Source: Blepharisma japonicum
Taxonomy: Eukaryota > Ciliophora > Heterotrichea > Heterotrichida > Blepharismidae
Assembly: GCA_949751835.1 (NCBI GenBank)
Contig: CATKHK010000090.1
Location: 108,694-172,693, forward strand
Reading direction: 5' to 3'
Length of the DNA stretch: 64,000 nt
Shown here: positions 23,601 to 31,470 of the stretch, one piece after another
Layout: each line of letters begins with the position of its first letter
How positions within the stretch are numbered: the stretch's first letter is position 1
Made by a program: the position numbers and the translations under genes
The notes under the pieces: model-generated
The model's database searches: none
Told to the model about the DNA's origin: nothing
The model's input: only the letters and a program-made list of their open reading frames with translations

Positions 23601-26472
23601 AGAAGCTCCAAAAGTCCCATCAGGAAAAGTCGATGTCAAAGCTCCTGCAGTTAAAGGAGGAATTGATGTCAAAGGAAAGAAAAAATCTTCCTCATCATCA
23701 AGCAGTTCCAGCGAAGACAACAAGAAGAAAGCAGGAGTCGGAATCACAGTAGACGCTCCTAAAGTCCCAGCTCCAAAAGTTGATGTAAAAGGCGAGACAC
23801 CTAAAGCCCCATCTGTAAAAGTTGATGTCAAAGCTCCTGCAATTAAAGGAGGAGTTGATCTCAAAGGCAAGAAAAGATCATCCTCATCCTCCAGCAGTTC
23901 CAGTGAAGATAATAAGAAGAAGGGTGGAATCGGAATTAAAGTAGACGCTCCTAAAGTTCCAGCTGCCAAAGTTGATGTTAAAGGAGAAGCACCTAAAGCT
24001 CCATCAGGAAAAGTCGATGTCAAAGCTCCAGCCATTAAAGGAGGAATTGATATCAAAGGAAAGAAAAAATCTTCTTCATCCTCAAGTAGCTCCAGCGAAG
24101 ATAATAAAAAGAAAGGAGGAATCGGAATTAAAGTTGATGCTCCAAAAGTTCCAGCTGCCAAAGTTGATGTAAAAGGAGAAGCTCCTAAAGTCCCATCAGG
24201 AAAAGTCGATGTCAAAGCTCCTGCAATTAAAGCAGGCATTGATGTCAAAGGAAAGAAAAAATCTTCCTCATCCTCCAGCAGCTCCAGCGAAGACAACAAA
24301 AAGAAGGGTGGAATCGGAATTAAAGTCGATGCTCCAAAAGTTCCAGCTGCCAAAGTTGATGCAAAAGGAGAAGCTCCAAAAGTCCCATCTGGAAAAGTCG
24401 ATGTCAAAGCTCCTGCAATTAAAGGAGGAATTGATGTCAAAGGAAAGAAAGGCTCCTCATCATCAAGCAGTTCCAGCGAAGACAACAAAAAGAAGGGTGG
24501 AATCGGAATTAAAGTAGACGCTCCTAAAGTCCCTGCCGCTAAAGTTGATGTTAAAGGAGAAGCACCTAAAGCCCCATCAGGAAAAGTCGATGTCAAAGCT
24601 CCTGCAATCAAAGCAGGCATTGATGTAAAAGGTAAGAAAAGATCATCCTCATCCTCCAGCAGTTCCAGCGAAGACAACAAGAAGAAAGCAGGAGTCGGAA
24701 TCAAAGTAGACGCTCCTAAAGTTCCAGCTGCCAAAGTTGATGTTAAAGGTCCAGAAGTTAAAGGCAAAGCTGATGTCAAAGCAGATGTTAAAGCACCTGC
24801 CCTCAAAATTGGAGGAAAGAAAAAATCTTCATCAAGCAGCTCTTCAAGTGACAGTGATAAGAAAAAGAAAGTCGGAGTCAACATCAAAGCAGAAGCTCCT
24901 AAAGTACCATCAGCTAAAGTCGACGTAAAAGGCCCATCCGCAAAGGCTGACGTAAATCTTCCTAAAGCTCCAGAAATTAAAGCTGGAGCTAAAGTTGGTC
25001 TCAAAAAAGGCTCTTCAAGCAGCAGTAGCTCTAGTGAAGACAACAAAAAGAAAGTCGCAGCCAAGGTGGAGCCACCTAAAGCACCATCAGCCAAAGTTGA
25101 TGTAAAAGCTCCTGCAATTAAAGGAGGCATAAACATCGGAGGAAAAAAGAAAGCCTCATCAAGTAGCAGCTCAAGCAGCGAAGACAATAAAAAGAAAGCT
25201 GGAATTGCCATTAAGGCAGAACCACCTAAGGTTCCATCAGCAAAGGTTGACGTCAAGGCTGATGTCAAAGCTCCAGCAGGAAAAGCTGATGTCAAAGCCC
25301 CAGGTATTGGAATTAATATTGGAGGAAAGAAAAAAGCATCCTCAAGCAGCAGCAGTTCTAGCAGTGAAGACAATAAGAAAAAGGCTGGCATAGCAATTAA
25401 AGCACAGCCACCAGCGTTACCTAAAGCTGATATAAAGGTTGAAGGACCGAAAGGAAAAGTTGAAGCTCCTAAAGCACCTGCAGGAAAAGCAGCAATAAAT
25501 ATAGGTGGAAAGAAAAAGTCCTCTTCAAGTAGCAGTTCAAGTGATAGTGGAAAGAAAAAGAAAGCTGGAATCGCCATCAAGGGTGATGCTCCAAAACTTC
25601 CAGGTTTAAAGGCTGACGTAAAAGGCCCTGCCATAAAAGCTGATATCAAAGCTGGAAAGAAAAAATCTTCAAGCAGCAGTTCAAGTGATGGAAGTGTCAA
25701 ACTAAAAGCTGATTTACCAAAGGCAAAAGTCCAATCTGAGCTTCCAAGTGCTCCAAAAGCTGAAGTCAAAGCAGAAGTTAAAGCAGAACCTCCTAAGAAA
25801 TCAGGAGGCATGAGCAATTTCACAAGCTCCCTAATAAAAGCCATTAAAAGTAAGAAATCAGAATCCAGCAGCTCAAGCTCAGATGATAAGAAAAAAGGTA
25901 AAAAAGTCGAAGTCAAAGCCAAAGCTCCTGAGGCACCTGTAATGCAAGCAGAAGCTAAAGTGCCTAAATTCAAAGCCGAAGCAAAAGTAGGAAAGAAAGG
26001 GTCAAGCAGCAGTAGTAGCAGCAGCAGTGATTCTGATACCAATAAGAAGGGCAAGTTTAAAGGACAGCTTCCAGGGCTAAAGGCTGGTGCTAGTGTAGAA
26101 GCACCAAAAGCAAATATTCAAGCAGGCGTTAAGGCTGATGTAGGAGGAAAGAAAAAGAAAGCATCATCTTCCTCAAGCAGCTCTGATAGTGACAGAAAAA
26201 AGAAAGCTGACGTCAAGGTTGGAGCTAATATTAATGTAAAGGCAGGAGCAAAAGCAGCTGGCAAAAAGAAATCATCAAGCAGTAGCAGCAGTAGTGATAG
26301 TGATTCAAAGAAAGGAAAAGGGAAAGGAGCAGTAGAATTAAAAGGAGGAGTTAAAGCTGATGCTGGTGTAAAGGCTGGCGGAAAGGTTGGAGCAGATGTC
26401 AAAGTTGAGGTACCTAAAGTTGATGCTGGAATCAAAATTGGAGGAAAAGGAGGGAAATTCAAGCTCGGATAA
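17611..26472 (+). CDS. Giant acylation-motif Kelch-like protein with >40 polySer/Lys repeats (2,953 aa)
   Basis: The frame is open from ATG 17611 to TAA 26472; both Trp codons seen are TGG. MGACTSKQDVATQ is a candidate myristoyl/palmitoyl signal (Gly2, Cys4). Residues ~25-330 are a Kelch-like domain (IMLAGGSDSSSC, VYYVGGLAE, IYFVGGHKF, VTIVGGLDPKTK) shared with the protein at 11538-13217. From ~393 to the end the protein alternates a serine tract, usually eight residues flanked by GKKG and EDNKKK, with a Lys/Pro/Val spacer such as GIGIKVDAPKVPAAKVDVKG and APSGKVDVKAPAIKGG. The spacer recalls AHNAK repeats, and the Ser-acidic/Lys alternation recalls Nopp140-type CK2 targets; neither proves homology. 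Tracts followed by E/D would suit CK2. A membrane-anchored, heavily phosphorylated, disordered scaffold is my inference. Confidence 0.88.
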   Translation: MGACTSKQDVATQRTLRPQAGAIMPEFYYLNRHKKKILHLHPDGKIKKIQFSAGIKLRSDSAVGYLSKNKIMLAGGSDSSSCLTNKVVIADTETMKLTNLCNLPIPSKEGSLYEHKGLVYYVGGLAEPEDEVASSTEEPAPLMRFNLEENSWEYFKNVEENIAKNEITVFLQKKVTEKKDEEKKEKPHMDKEFPLSGLLLPGTFLYNDKIYFVGGHKFDEQGKNKPNKNVYSLELPSLAFKKEPFSLPIKAVKPICAVKGDEVTIVGGLDPKTKKPNSQSYLVNMADSTPEVKLLEALNFEFPENYPAITSTSAPVFVSFPKFAFRRPGQKSWQIFNIGSKKRDQDTPRTGPKMKVVKKIEAGEPKEINQKLATPDGGAAIELKAEPYVPTKRKSSSSSSGSSSSISDSVDPTKRHKKHHKPKIEGGVDLNVNLPKKKKGSSSSSSSDGKKKKPKAEVKIGGDIKGGIAGPKVDINLNKKKKGSSSSSSSDGKKKGKVEAKVDLKGPKVNVAAPKPEIKVGIKGKKSSSSSSGSEGKKKGKVEIKGEATKLPGGKVDIKGPKVGIKVDKSSSSSSGSEKGKAKIGIKGDAKLPSGKIDVKAPEIKRGRSSSSSSSGSGKGKGKVAVKGDAKLPGGKVDLKAPGIKADLKLGGKKGSSSSSSEGKGKAKVDLKGDAKLPSGKVDVKAPGIRIGGRGSSSSSSSDDKKKVGVKIDAPKVPAGKIDVKLAKKGSSSSSSSSSEGQAKKKVEVKADVPKAPSAKIMLPKQTGRIMLPKGQTGKVENKPPEAKVEIKPIGVNLKIGGKKSSSSSSSSDDKKKAKIGIKGDAKLPSGNIDIKPPAVNIGGKKKSSSSSSSDEKGKAKLDLKGDAKLPSGKVDIKAPAIKIGGKKSSSSSSSDGKKKAGIAVKADVPKVPSGKVDIKAPGLKIGGKKGSSSSSSSSDGGKKKAGIAVKVDGPKVPAAKVDVKGEAPKAPSGKVDIKAPGIKIGGKKGSSSSSSSSDSGKKKAGLGIKVDAPKVPAAKVEVKGDAPKAPSGKVDIKAPAIKGGIDIKGKKGSSSSSSSSDSGKKKAGFGIKVDPKVPAAKVEVKGDAPKVPTGKVEAKGDAPKVPTGKVDIKAPGIKIGGKKGSSSSSSSSDSGKKKAGIKVDGPKVPAVKVEVKGDAPKAPSGKVDVKAPAIKGGLDIKGKKGSSSSSSSSEDNKKKGGIGIKVDAPKVPAGKVDVKAPGLKIGGKKGSSSSSSSSEDNKKKGGIGIKVDAPKVPAAKVDVKGEAPKAPSGKVDIKAPAIKGGIDVKGKKGSSSSSSSSEDNKKKGGIGIKVDAPKVPAAKVDVKGDAPKAPSGKVDVKAPAIKGGIDVKGKKGSSSSSSSSEDNKKKPGIGIKVDGPKVPAAKVDVKGDAPKAPSGKVDVKAPSGKVDLKIGGKKGSSSSSSSSDSGKKKGIAVKVDAPKVPAAKVDVKGDAPKVPTGKVDVKAPGIKIGGKKGSSSSSSSSEDNKKKGGIGIKIDAPKVPAAKVDVKGDAPKVPSGKVDVKAPGLKIGGKKGSSSSSSSSEDNKKKGGIGIKVDAPKVPAAKVEVKGDAPKAPSGKVDVKAPGLKIGGKKGSSSSSSSSEDNKKKGGIGIKVDAPKVPAAKVDVKGDAPKVPSGKVDVKAPAIKGGIDVKGKKGSSSSSSSSEDNKKKGGIGIKVDAPKVPAAKVDVKGEAPKAPSGKVDVKAPAIKGGIDVKGKKRSSSSSSSSSEDNKKKPGIGIKVDAPKVPAGKVDVKAPAIKGGVDIKGKKGSSSSSSSSEDNKKKGGIGIKVDAPKVPAAKVDVKGDAPKVPSGKVDVKAPAIKGGIDIKGKKKSSSSSSSSSEDNKKKAGVGIKVDAPKVPAAKVEVKGDAPKAPSGKVDVKAPSGKVDLKIGGKKGSSSSSSSSEDNKKKAGIGIKVDAPKVPAAKVDVKGDAPKVPSGKVDVKAPAIKGGVDIKGKKGSSSSSSSSEDNKKKAGIGIKVDAPKVPAAKVDVKGEAPKVPSGKVDVKAPAVKGGIDVKGKKKSSSSSSSSSEDNKKKAGVGITVDAPKVPAPKVDVKGETPKAPSVKVDVKAPAIKGGVDLKGKKRSSSSSSSSSEDNKKKGGIGIKVDAPKVPAAKVDVKGEAPKAPSGKVDVKAPAIKGGIDIKGKKKSSSSSSSSSEDNKKKGGIGIKVDAPKVPAAKVDVKGEAPKVPSGKVDVKAPAIKAGIDVKGKKKSSSSSSSSSEDNKKKGGIGIKVDAPKVPAAKVDAKGEAPKVPSGKVDVKAPAIKGGIDVKGKKGSSSSSSSSEDNKKKGGIGIKVDAPKVPAAKVDVKGEAPKAPSGKVDVKAPAIKAGIDVKGKKRSSSSSSSSSEDNKKKAGVGIKVDAPKVPAAKVDVKGPEVKGKADVKADVKAPALKIGGKKKSSSSSSSSDSDKKKKVGVNIKAEAPKVPSAKVDVKGPSAKADVNLPKAPEIKAGAKVGLKKGSSSSSSSSEDNKKKVAAKVEPPKAPSAKVDVKAPAIKGGINIGGKKKASSSSSSSSEDNKKKAGIAIKAEPPKVPSAKVDVKADVKAPAGKADVKAPGIGINIGGKKKASSSSSSSSSEDNKKKAGIAIKAQPPALPKADIKVEGPKGKVEAPKAPAGKAAINIGGKKKSSSSSSSSDSGKKKKAGIAIKGDAPKLPGLKADVKGPAIKADIKAGKKKSSSSSSSDGSVKLKADLPKAKVQSELPSAPKAEVKAEVKAEPPKKSGGMSNFTSSLIKAIKSKKSESSSSSSDDKKKGKKVEVKAKAPEAPVMQAEAKVPKFKAEAKVGKKGSSSSSSSSSDSDTNKKGKFKGQLPGLKAGASVEAPKANIQAGVKADVGGKKKKASSSSSSSDSDRKKKADVKVGANINVKAGAKAAGKKKSSSSSSSSDSDSKKGKGKGAVELKGGVKADAGVKAGGKVGADVKVEVPKVDAGIKIGGKGGKFKLG
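18790..26440 (+). repeat. Tandem coding repeat array (polySer + KVDVK spacer), >40 units
   Basis: Units are ~120-240 bp. The central block (~20.4-24.7 kb) is most homogeneous, with fixed Ser8 tracts, and the flanks are more diverged, as expected if unequal exchange acts in the middle. Serine codons are mixed (TCA, TCT, TCC, AGC, AGT), so the serine tracts are not simple trinucleotide expansions. Confidence 0.9.
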
Positions 26473-26666
26473 GAATTCGTAACATAAAGGCTAATAGAAT
26501 TAATAAAAATCGAGCAATTAAAAATAATATTCTGATAATACCTGCAAAGTTTACGTGCTTATGATTATGATGTGATATGTATTAATGCAAAATAATTATT
26601 TTTATAATATAAATTTTTTAAAAATTTAGTATTATGGAAAAATATTTGTATTAATTATTAATAAGA

Positions 26667-27422
26667 TTATATTAAATTTCCATGAATTAAGCCTCGAAGC
26701 TCATGCTCAAATTTATATGGAAGTGTGCCACCTTTATAGTGCCATATCTTGGGTTTTCCAAGCTTGCAGGCAATAAAGTAAGAAGTCTCATTCGTCTCTC
26801 TACAGATTTTTGAGATAAATTCGTCGTCATACACATTTGTAAGCTCAATCGGTCATAGTTTAGATCTACTTGAGTGTTTTGTAAATAAATCCGGGGTTTT
26901 TGAAGCAAGTTTCTTCAATTTTGGCAATTTCATCTTTTTCAGTGGTTTTTCAGTTATCTCTTTTGGAGAGTTACATAAATCAAAAATGCTTGCCAAGGAT
27001 TTGTGTTTAATAATTTTAGGGGATTTATAGCGGTGCAGTCTTTTTTTCGACTCTACGATTGGTGATAAGCTTCTTTTGAGGGAAAAATATTTTTCAGATT
27101 TTTTGGAAGGTCTTAAATTTGATTTTGATCTTAATTGCTTTTCTGAGGCAATTTCTAATAAATATCTTGGAACTTTTGGGTTTATGTTTGGAAGAACTCT
27201 AGCGGACTTAGAAGTCTTATTAATTTCTCTCCTTTGGAAATTAAAGTTCTTTTGTGCTTTCAACATCTCATCAAAAGCTCTGTCTACACTTGAAGGCATT
27301 CGCTCTTTTCTCCTCTTACTTGCTCCTATCGGCTCAAACCTACTGAATTGTTTCTTAATGCTTTCAATTAATCTATCGTTTTGTTTCTTATCTAATCTTC
27401 CTCTTATTCCTTTAAATTCCAT
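26667..27422 (-). CDS. Basic protein of unknown function (251 aa)
   Basis: The frame from ATG 27422 to TAA 26667 is continuous with one TGA=Trp (SRSKLWPIELTN, ~26850). The first 190 residues are Lys/Arg/Ser-rich and probably disordered, with patches such as RRKERMPSS and KKMKLPKLKKLA. The last ~60 residues look folded (FISKICRETNETSYFIACKL then KPKIWHYKGGTLPYKF). I do not recognise a family. It is convergent with the giant repeat gene (195-bp spacer) and 47 bp downstream of the RRM-KH gene on the same strand. Confidence 0.7.
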
Positions 27423-27469
27423 TACTTTTTGTATCTCTAATTACCTTATTTAAATATTCATATGAGCTA

Positions 27470-28519
27470 TTAATTTTTCTTATGTTTCCAAGAAGTGACT
27501 TCATTTCCTCTTCCTCTTGCTCCTTTTTCATCAGTCAAAATGACTCCTTTTTTTCTCAAAATCTCTCTAATCCTATCCGCTTCCTGGAAATTACATTGTC
27601 TTCTGGCTTCATTTCTAATATCAATCAGCTCAGCAATATCAATTTCTGAAGAATCCAATTCTTCAATTTCCTTGATTTTTTCTACAGGAAAACTCACAGT
27701 TCTCCCTGAAATATTTTCAATTTTCTTTGCTTTTAATTGAGGGTCGGATCTCCCTTTTTCTAAGCAATAATCTTTATATTCCGCATAGACTTGATTAATT
27801 AATTTTTCCACTTCATTGACCGCAATTTCATATTTTTCCTCAAATTTTGAGCTTATGCACATATGCAAGGTCTCATCACTTTCTTCTTTGTCTGGACCTT
27901 CTTTAAATCCAGAGCCTCGTCCACGTAATCTTAGTTTAATTATATCATGGGCTTGGCCTTGCGCACCTTTGCAGCATCTTTCAACTATTTTTTTCATATT
28001 TGAACCTCTAGGTCCAATTAGTCTTCTAGCGACTTGAAATTCTTTATCATTTTCAATTTGAATATCAAATCTACAAGTGTATTTTACAGGCTGCTGGATT
28101 TCTGGAGTATTTAATGACAAATCTTGAAGAGGAATACGTGAAGCTTCATCTTGGTTATGGTATCAGCTTACCTGCAAAATTACATTAAATCCTGGCAATT
28201 GGCGCCCATCAAGCACTTTTTGGGCGAAATATGCTGAAACAATGTCTTTATATAGCACAAGAGCGATATTATCAAAAACACGCAGACTCTGGATTTCGCC
28301 GAATTCTTCGAAAACATTAGTTACGTCGCTTTGCTCCATAGAAAAACGCTTGCCTTGATTTTCTGCGATTTCTAGCTTCAGACATGGAGTGTGAGATGGG
28401 ATATGAAGGGAAGCTAAAGACTCAAGCACTTTGTCACGGACGTCTGGTTGTTGAAGCATTGCATGAATTTTGGATCGTTTTAGTGTAGGGGAATCACAAT
28501 CTCCCGCCTTACTTTGCAT
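27470..28519 (-). CDS. RRM + KH RNA-binding protein with CysRS-like C-terminal hairpin (349 aa)
   Basis: The frame from ATG 28519 to TAA 27470 is continuous with TGA=Trp in ILQVSWYHNQDE (~28163). Residues ~45-118 resemble an RRM (VTNVFEEFGEIQSLRVFDNI, AYFAQKVLDGRQLPGFNV). Residues ~145-230 are a KH domain: RRLIGPRGSNMKKIVE carries the GxxG loop as GPRG, followed by IKLRLRGRGSGFKEG. The final ~60 residues (LIDIRNEARRQ, FQEADRIREILRKKGV, then a short Asp/Gly turn) match the pattern of the cysteinyl-tRNA synthetase C-terminal helical segment. It is probably a cytoplasmic or nuclear RNA-binding factor; the RNA target is unknown. CAGGTAAG at the TGA looks like a splice donor, but no 15-16-nt acceptor follows, so I read it as coding. 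Confidence 0.8.
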
Positions 28520-29309
28520 TTTTTAAATTATGAAAAATGAAATATTTTAGCGATTAGAAATGGGTTGAGGAAATTGTATGGAAATTTTTGATGGTGGGAA
28601 TGAGAGAATAAAAGTGAAGAAAAGAAACTTTGAAGACTTAAGTTGGGTTGATTTTTAAAAAATTAGAAAATTATATCTTTTGGTGATATTAATTTTGCTA
28701 AAATAAAAGAACTAAAAAAAATCTTTCTTTGAAAATAGCTTGTATATTAGGATGTAATTTGGGTCAATAATTGTTTGAAATAAAAAAATAAAATTTTTTT
28801 GTGAATAACATGAATCATTCATCAAATTATTTAAATTTATCATTAGAATATATAAAATCAAAGCCCAAGCTTTAGATATCCAAAATGAAGTATTTATTGA
28901 TTTTATGAAATTTTATTTTAAGATATATTTCAGATTAATTTTTAGTACTTAACATATAAAAATTAACGAGTTCTGCAATCCAAAGAAAAGGTCAAAAATA
29001 AAGATAAAAGTGCTTATGTTATTGGGATATTTTCTTCCACTAATTTCTGCTTATACAGCTGTAAATTCTGAATTTTGTTTCTCAAATCTTTCTCTCTTCT
29101 ACTTATTGCCCACACACTGAATTCATGCACCGTAACACAGAACAAAAAAAATAGCTCGTTCCCGGTTTGAGAAAAAATGCTTGTTACCATGTTTCTTCAG
29201 CTGGAGCGGTCTTTCCTCAGCATGTAAAAAAACTTCTGTAAGACGAATTTCATCTTATTTATTATAAAGCCGAAAATTATTAAAATTTAAAATATTCTTG
29301 GGGTATATA
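28520..29309. other. Intergenic (divergent promoters) with a hairpin
   Basis: The spacer lies between divergent starts at 28519 (-) and 29310 (+). Most is AT-rich. 29100-29230 is less AT-biased and contains an extended hairpin (TTACcATG paired with CATGTAA, 29184-29227, with an inner GCTGgAG/CTCAGC stem). It could be a 5' UTR structure or a small RNA; nothing identifies it. Confidence 0.35.
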
Positions 29310-29687
29310 ATGGATTTATCTTATCTGGCAGGCCAAAAGAAAGCTTTATTCCTAGACTTACAAGAAAAAGGATACACGTATGAGAAAGTCATTGAGGCTT
29401 CAAGAGATTTAAAAAATGTAATTGACTCATTGGAATTTGGCAGCAATAAAGATATTTTTCAGTTTATAAGAAGACTTAAGGATATTTATGATATAAATGA
29501 AGGAAAAACTCCAAAGCCTAAAGTAGATAGGATTGACTGGGTTAGCTTTACTAATACAGCAGAACAAGTATTTTTCTTTAGACCAACAAAAAATTCAGAA
29601 TACTTGGAATGTGAACACTGTGGGAGTTTAGCGAATTTCAGGGAGTGGGCACTTAAATCTCATATAAATATGGCTCATAATACTTAA
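29310..29687 (+). CDS. Small protein with a C2H2-like zinc finger (125 aa)
   Basis: ATG 29310 (MDLSYLAGQKKALF) is the first in-frame ATG, and TAA is at 29685-29687. The first ~65 residues are helical (LQEKGYTYEKVIEASRDL). Near the C-terminus a C-x2-C ... H-x5-H arrangement (ECEHCGSLANFREWALKSH then INMAH) looks like a C2H2-type zinc finger resembling those following CID-type domains in Pcf11-like proteins. Function unknown; RNA or protein binding is a guess. Its stop lies 8 bp from the stop of the convergent gene. Confidence 0.7.
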   Translation: MDLSYLAGQKKALFLDLQEKGYTYEKVIEASRDLKNVIDSLEFGSNKDIFQFIRRLKDIYDINEGKTPKPKVDRIDWVSFTNTAEQVFFFRPTKNSEYLECEHCGSLANFREWALKSHINMAHNT

Positions 29688-29695
29688 AATGTTAA

Positions 29696-31156
29696 TTAAT
29701 GTTCAGAATTTTCTATTCCAATTAAATCAGATCCTGTGAAATCTCCATCTTCGTATACAGCTAATAATTTTTCTTTAGGAATTTCTTCAATAATGCTAGA
29801 AATCTTCTTTTTCTTGTCTTCTTCAATATTTTCTATAATTTTTATTTTTTCTTGATTTATTATATCATGAGCTTGTTCCTTAACAGCCATAATATAATGC
29901 TTTATGCTAGAATTTTCATCAAGATCATAGTTTGTCTGTTTATTCGCCAGTGTTTTCATTCTATTTAAAGTCTTTTTCAATCACGTAACAATTTTAATTT
30001 TTTTATTCAAAATTTCTATTCTTTTCTCCTGAATTTCTCCAAAATCTTTTCTCAAGCTATTTAATTGGCTTTTAGTCTCACTATTTAGATCTGACATATC
30101 ATGCATAGCGATATCAGACACATTTTTCTGCATATTGTCAATTTTTTGTCTATAAGAATTGCATTCGATTTCTTTTTGATTGACAGCAACCATTAAGGAC
30201 TTATAAGTCTGCTCCTTTGTCAAAAAATTTTCTACGATTTGACCAATTTCTTGGAGCCCTGTAGTGATTTTTATTTTTTGATAAGCGTTCTCATAAATGC
30301 TGTTTTTTTGCATCTCTTTAGTAAATTTCATAGTCATCGCATTATATCAGAGCCTGTGAAGCATTACTGACTCTCTTAGCAGGACATCTTGTCGGCTTCT
30401 GTCTTCAATAGCTGCTCTTTCTAGCATTTCTTCTCTTCTCTTTTTGTATTCTTCTTTCCTCGTGGAGTCTTCTTGAGCTGACTTCATGTTTGCATCAATT
30501 TTATTTATTTGTCTAACTCTTTCTTTTTCGTCTCTTGAGATTTCATATTTATAGTCTTTATATCCATAATAGCTCCTTGATTTATATTCGCCAGCCTGCT
30601 GGGACTTTTTTATTTCTTTTCTTAAAGCTGAGTCTTGCTTATTTAAGCTTATATCATGGTCTAAATATTTTATTTCTAAATACACCTTGGTATCCCTCAT
30701 CCTGTCAAGTAAATGCAAATAAATTTCTCTGTTGTCATTTTCATCTTCTTGGCTTTGAATTACATTTTCTATTTCTTTTTCTAGGGTTTTTACCCTGTTT
30801 TGGTTTTGTTTTTGCCAAAACAGCTTTTTTGTTTCGATTTTTTCTAAATATTCAAGCTCTTTTTTTAAGGTCCCATACAGTGTCATTCCTTTAGATCCTG
30901 AATATCGTATTTTGTCGAGGTTTCTTTTGAAGAGTTTGAGCTGACCTGCGATTTCTTGTTTTTCTTCTGCTCTTGTATTAGAAATATCAAGGGTAGGGGA
31001 AGTGGGGACATCTAAGACTGTCATTGTTGCATTGCGGTTATGGATAGCATTTGATAAATTTCTGCTATGAAAGGTTGAATTTAAGCGGTTTCCACTGTCT
31101 AGTGAAATAGGCTTAAGGCGAGGAGTTCGCATTGTGCTTGACATGATAATTTCCAT
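29696..31156 (-). CDS. Coiled-coil protein, outer dynein arm docking complex type (486 aa)
   Basis: The frame runs from ATG 31156 to TAA 29696, with TGA=Trp at LHRLWYNAM (~30346) and KIVTWLKK (~29980). A basic N-terminus is followed by long coiled coils (~80-300) and a segment YENAYQKIKITTGLQEIGQIVENFLTKEQ (here split: YENAYQKIKITTG at ~280, then IVENFLTKEQTYKSLM), which follows the pattern A..KIK..TG...I..IV..F......Y..L found in ODA docking proteins (CCDC114/CCDC151/ODA1/ODA3 group). If right, it anchors outer dynein arms to ciliary doublets. The exact subunit cannot be told. An alternative start is the internal ATG four codons downstream (MSSTMRTPR). Confidence 0.7.
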
Positions 31157-31470
31157 GTAAAATTTCTTTATTAGAGAAGTGAATTAATACAAGAATAAAA
31201 ATGAGACAATGAAATATTTATTTTTATAAAAATTAGTTTTTAAAGGATAAGGAATATCTATTAATTTTATAATAAAAATACTTGTATAATCAAAGAATAA
31301 GCTTATATGGGATAATTTGAGACAAAACGCAAATTGAAGTTAATATTTTTATTTTATTAGATAAATTATTGAAGGTTTAGATTATTTTCTTTGCATTACT
31401 TCTAAATAAATTAATGAATATTTAGATCGATAAGAGCTTAATGAGATAATTTTAGATAATTAAAGATAAT
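31157..31470. other. Divergent promoter spacer
   Basis: This 314-bp AT-rich spacer separates the starts at 31156 (-) and 31471 (+). No specific motif was recognised. Confidence 0.5.

Noticed and set aside
18717-26054. 2,445-codon open frame antisense to the giant repeat gene
   Set aside because: It is a by-product of repeat codon usage: the Lys/Ser repeat gives an antisense Phe/Leu/Pro/Ser repeat. The sense strand has the Kelch domain, paralogue and start context.
28150-28172. Possible splice donor CAGGTAAG in the RRM-KH gene
   Set aside because: No TAG acceptor at 15-16 nt; reading through with TGA=Trp keeps the frame and joins RRM to KH smoothly.
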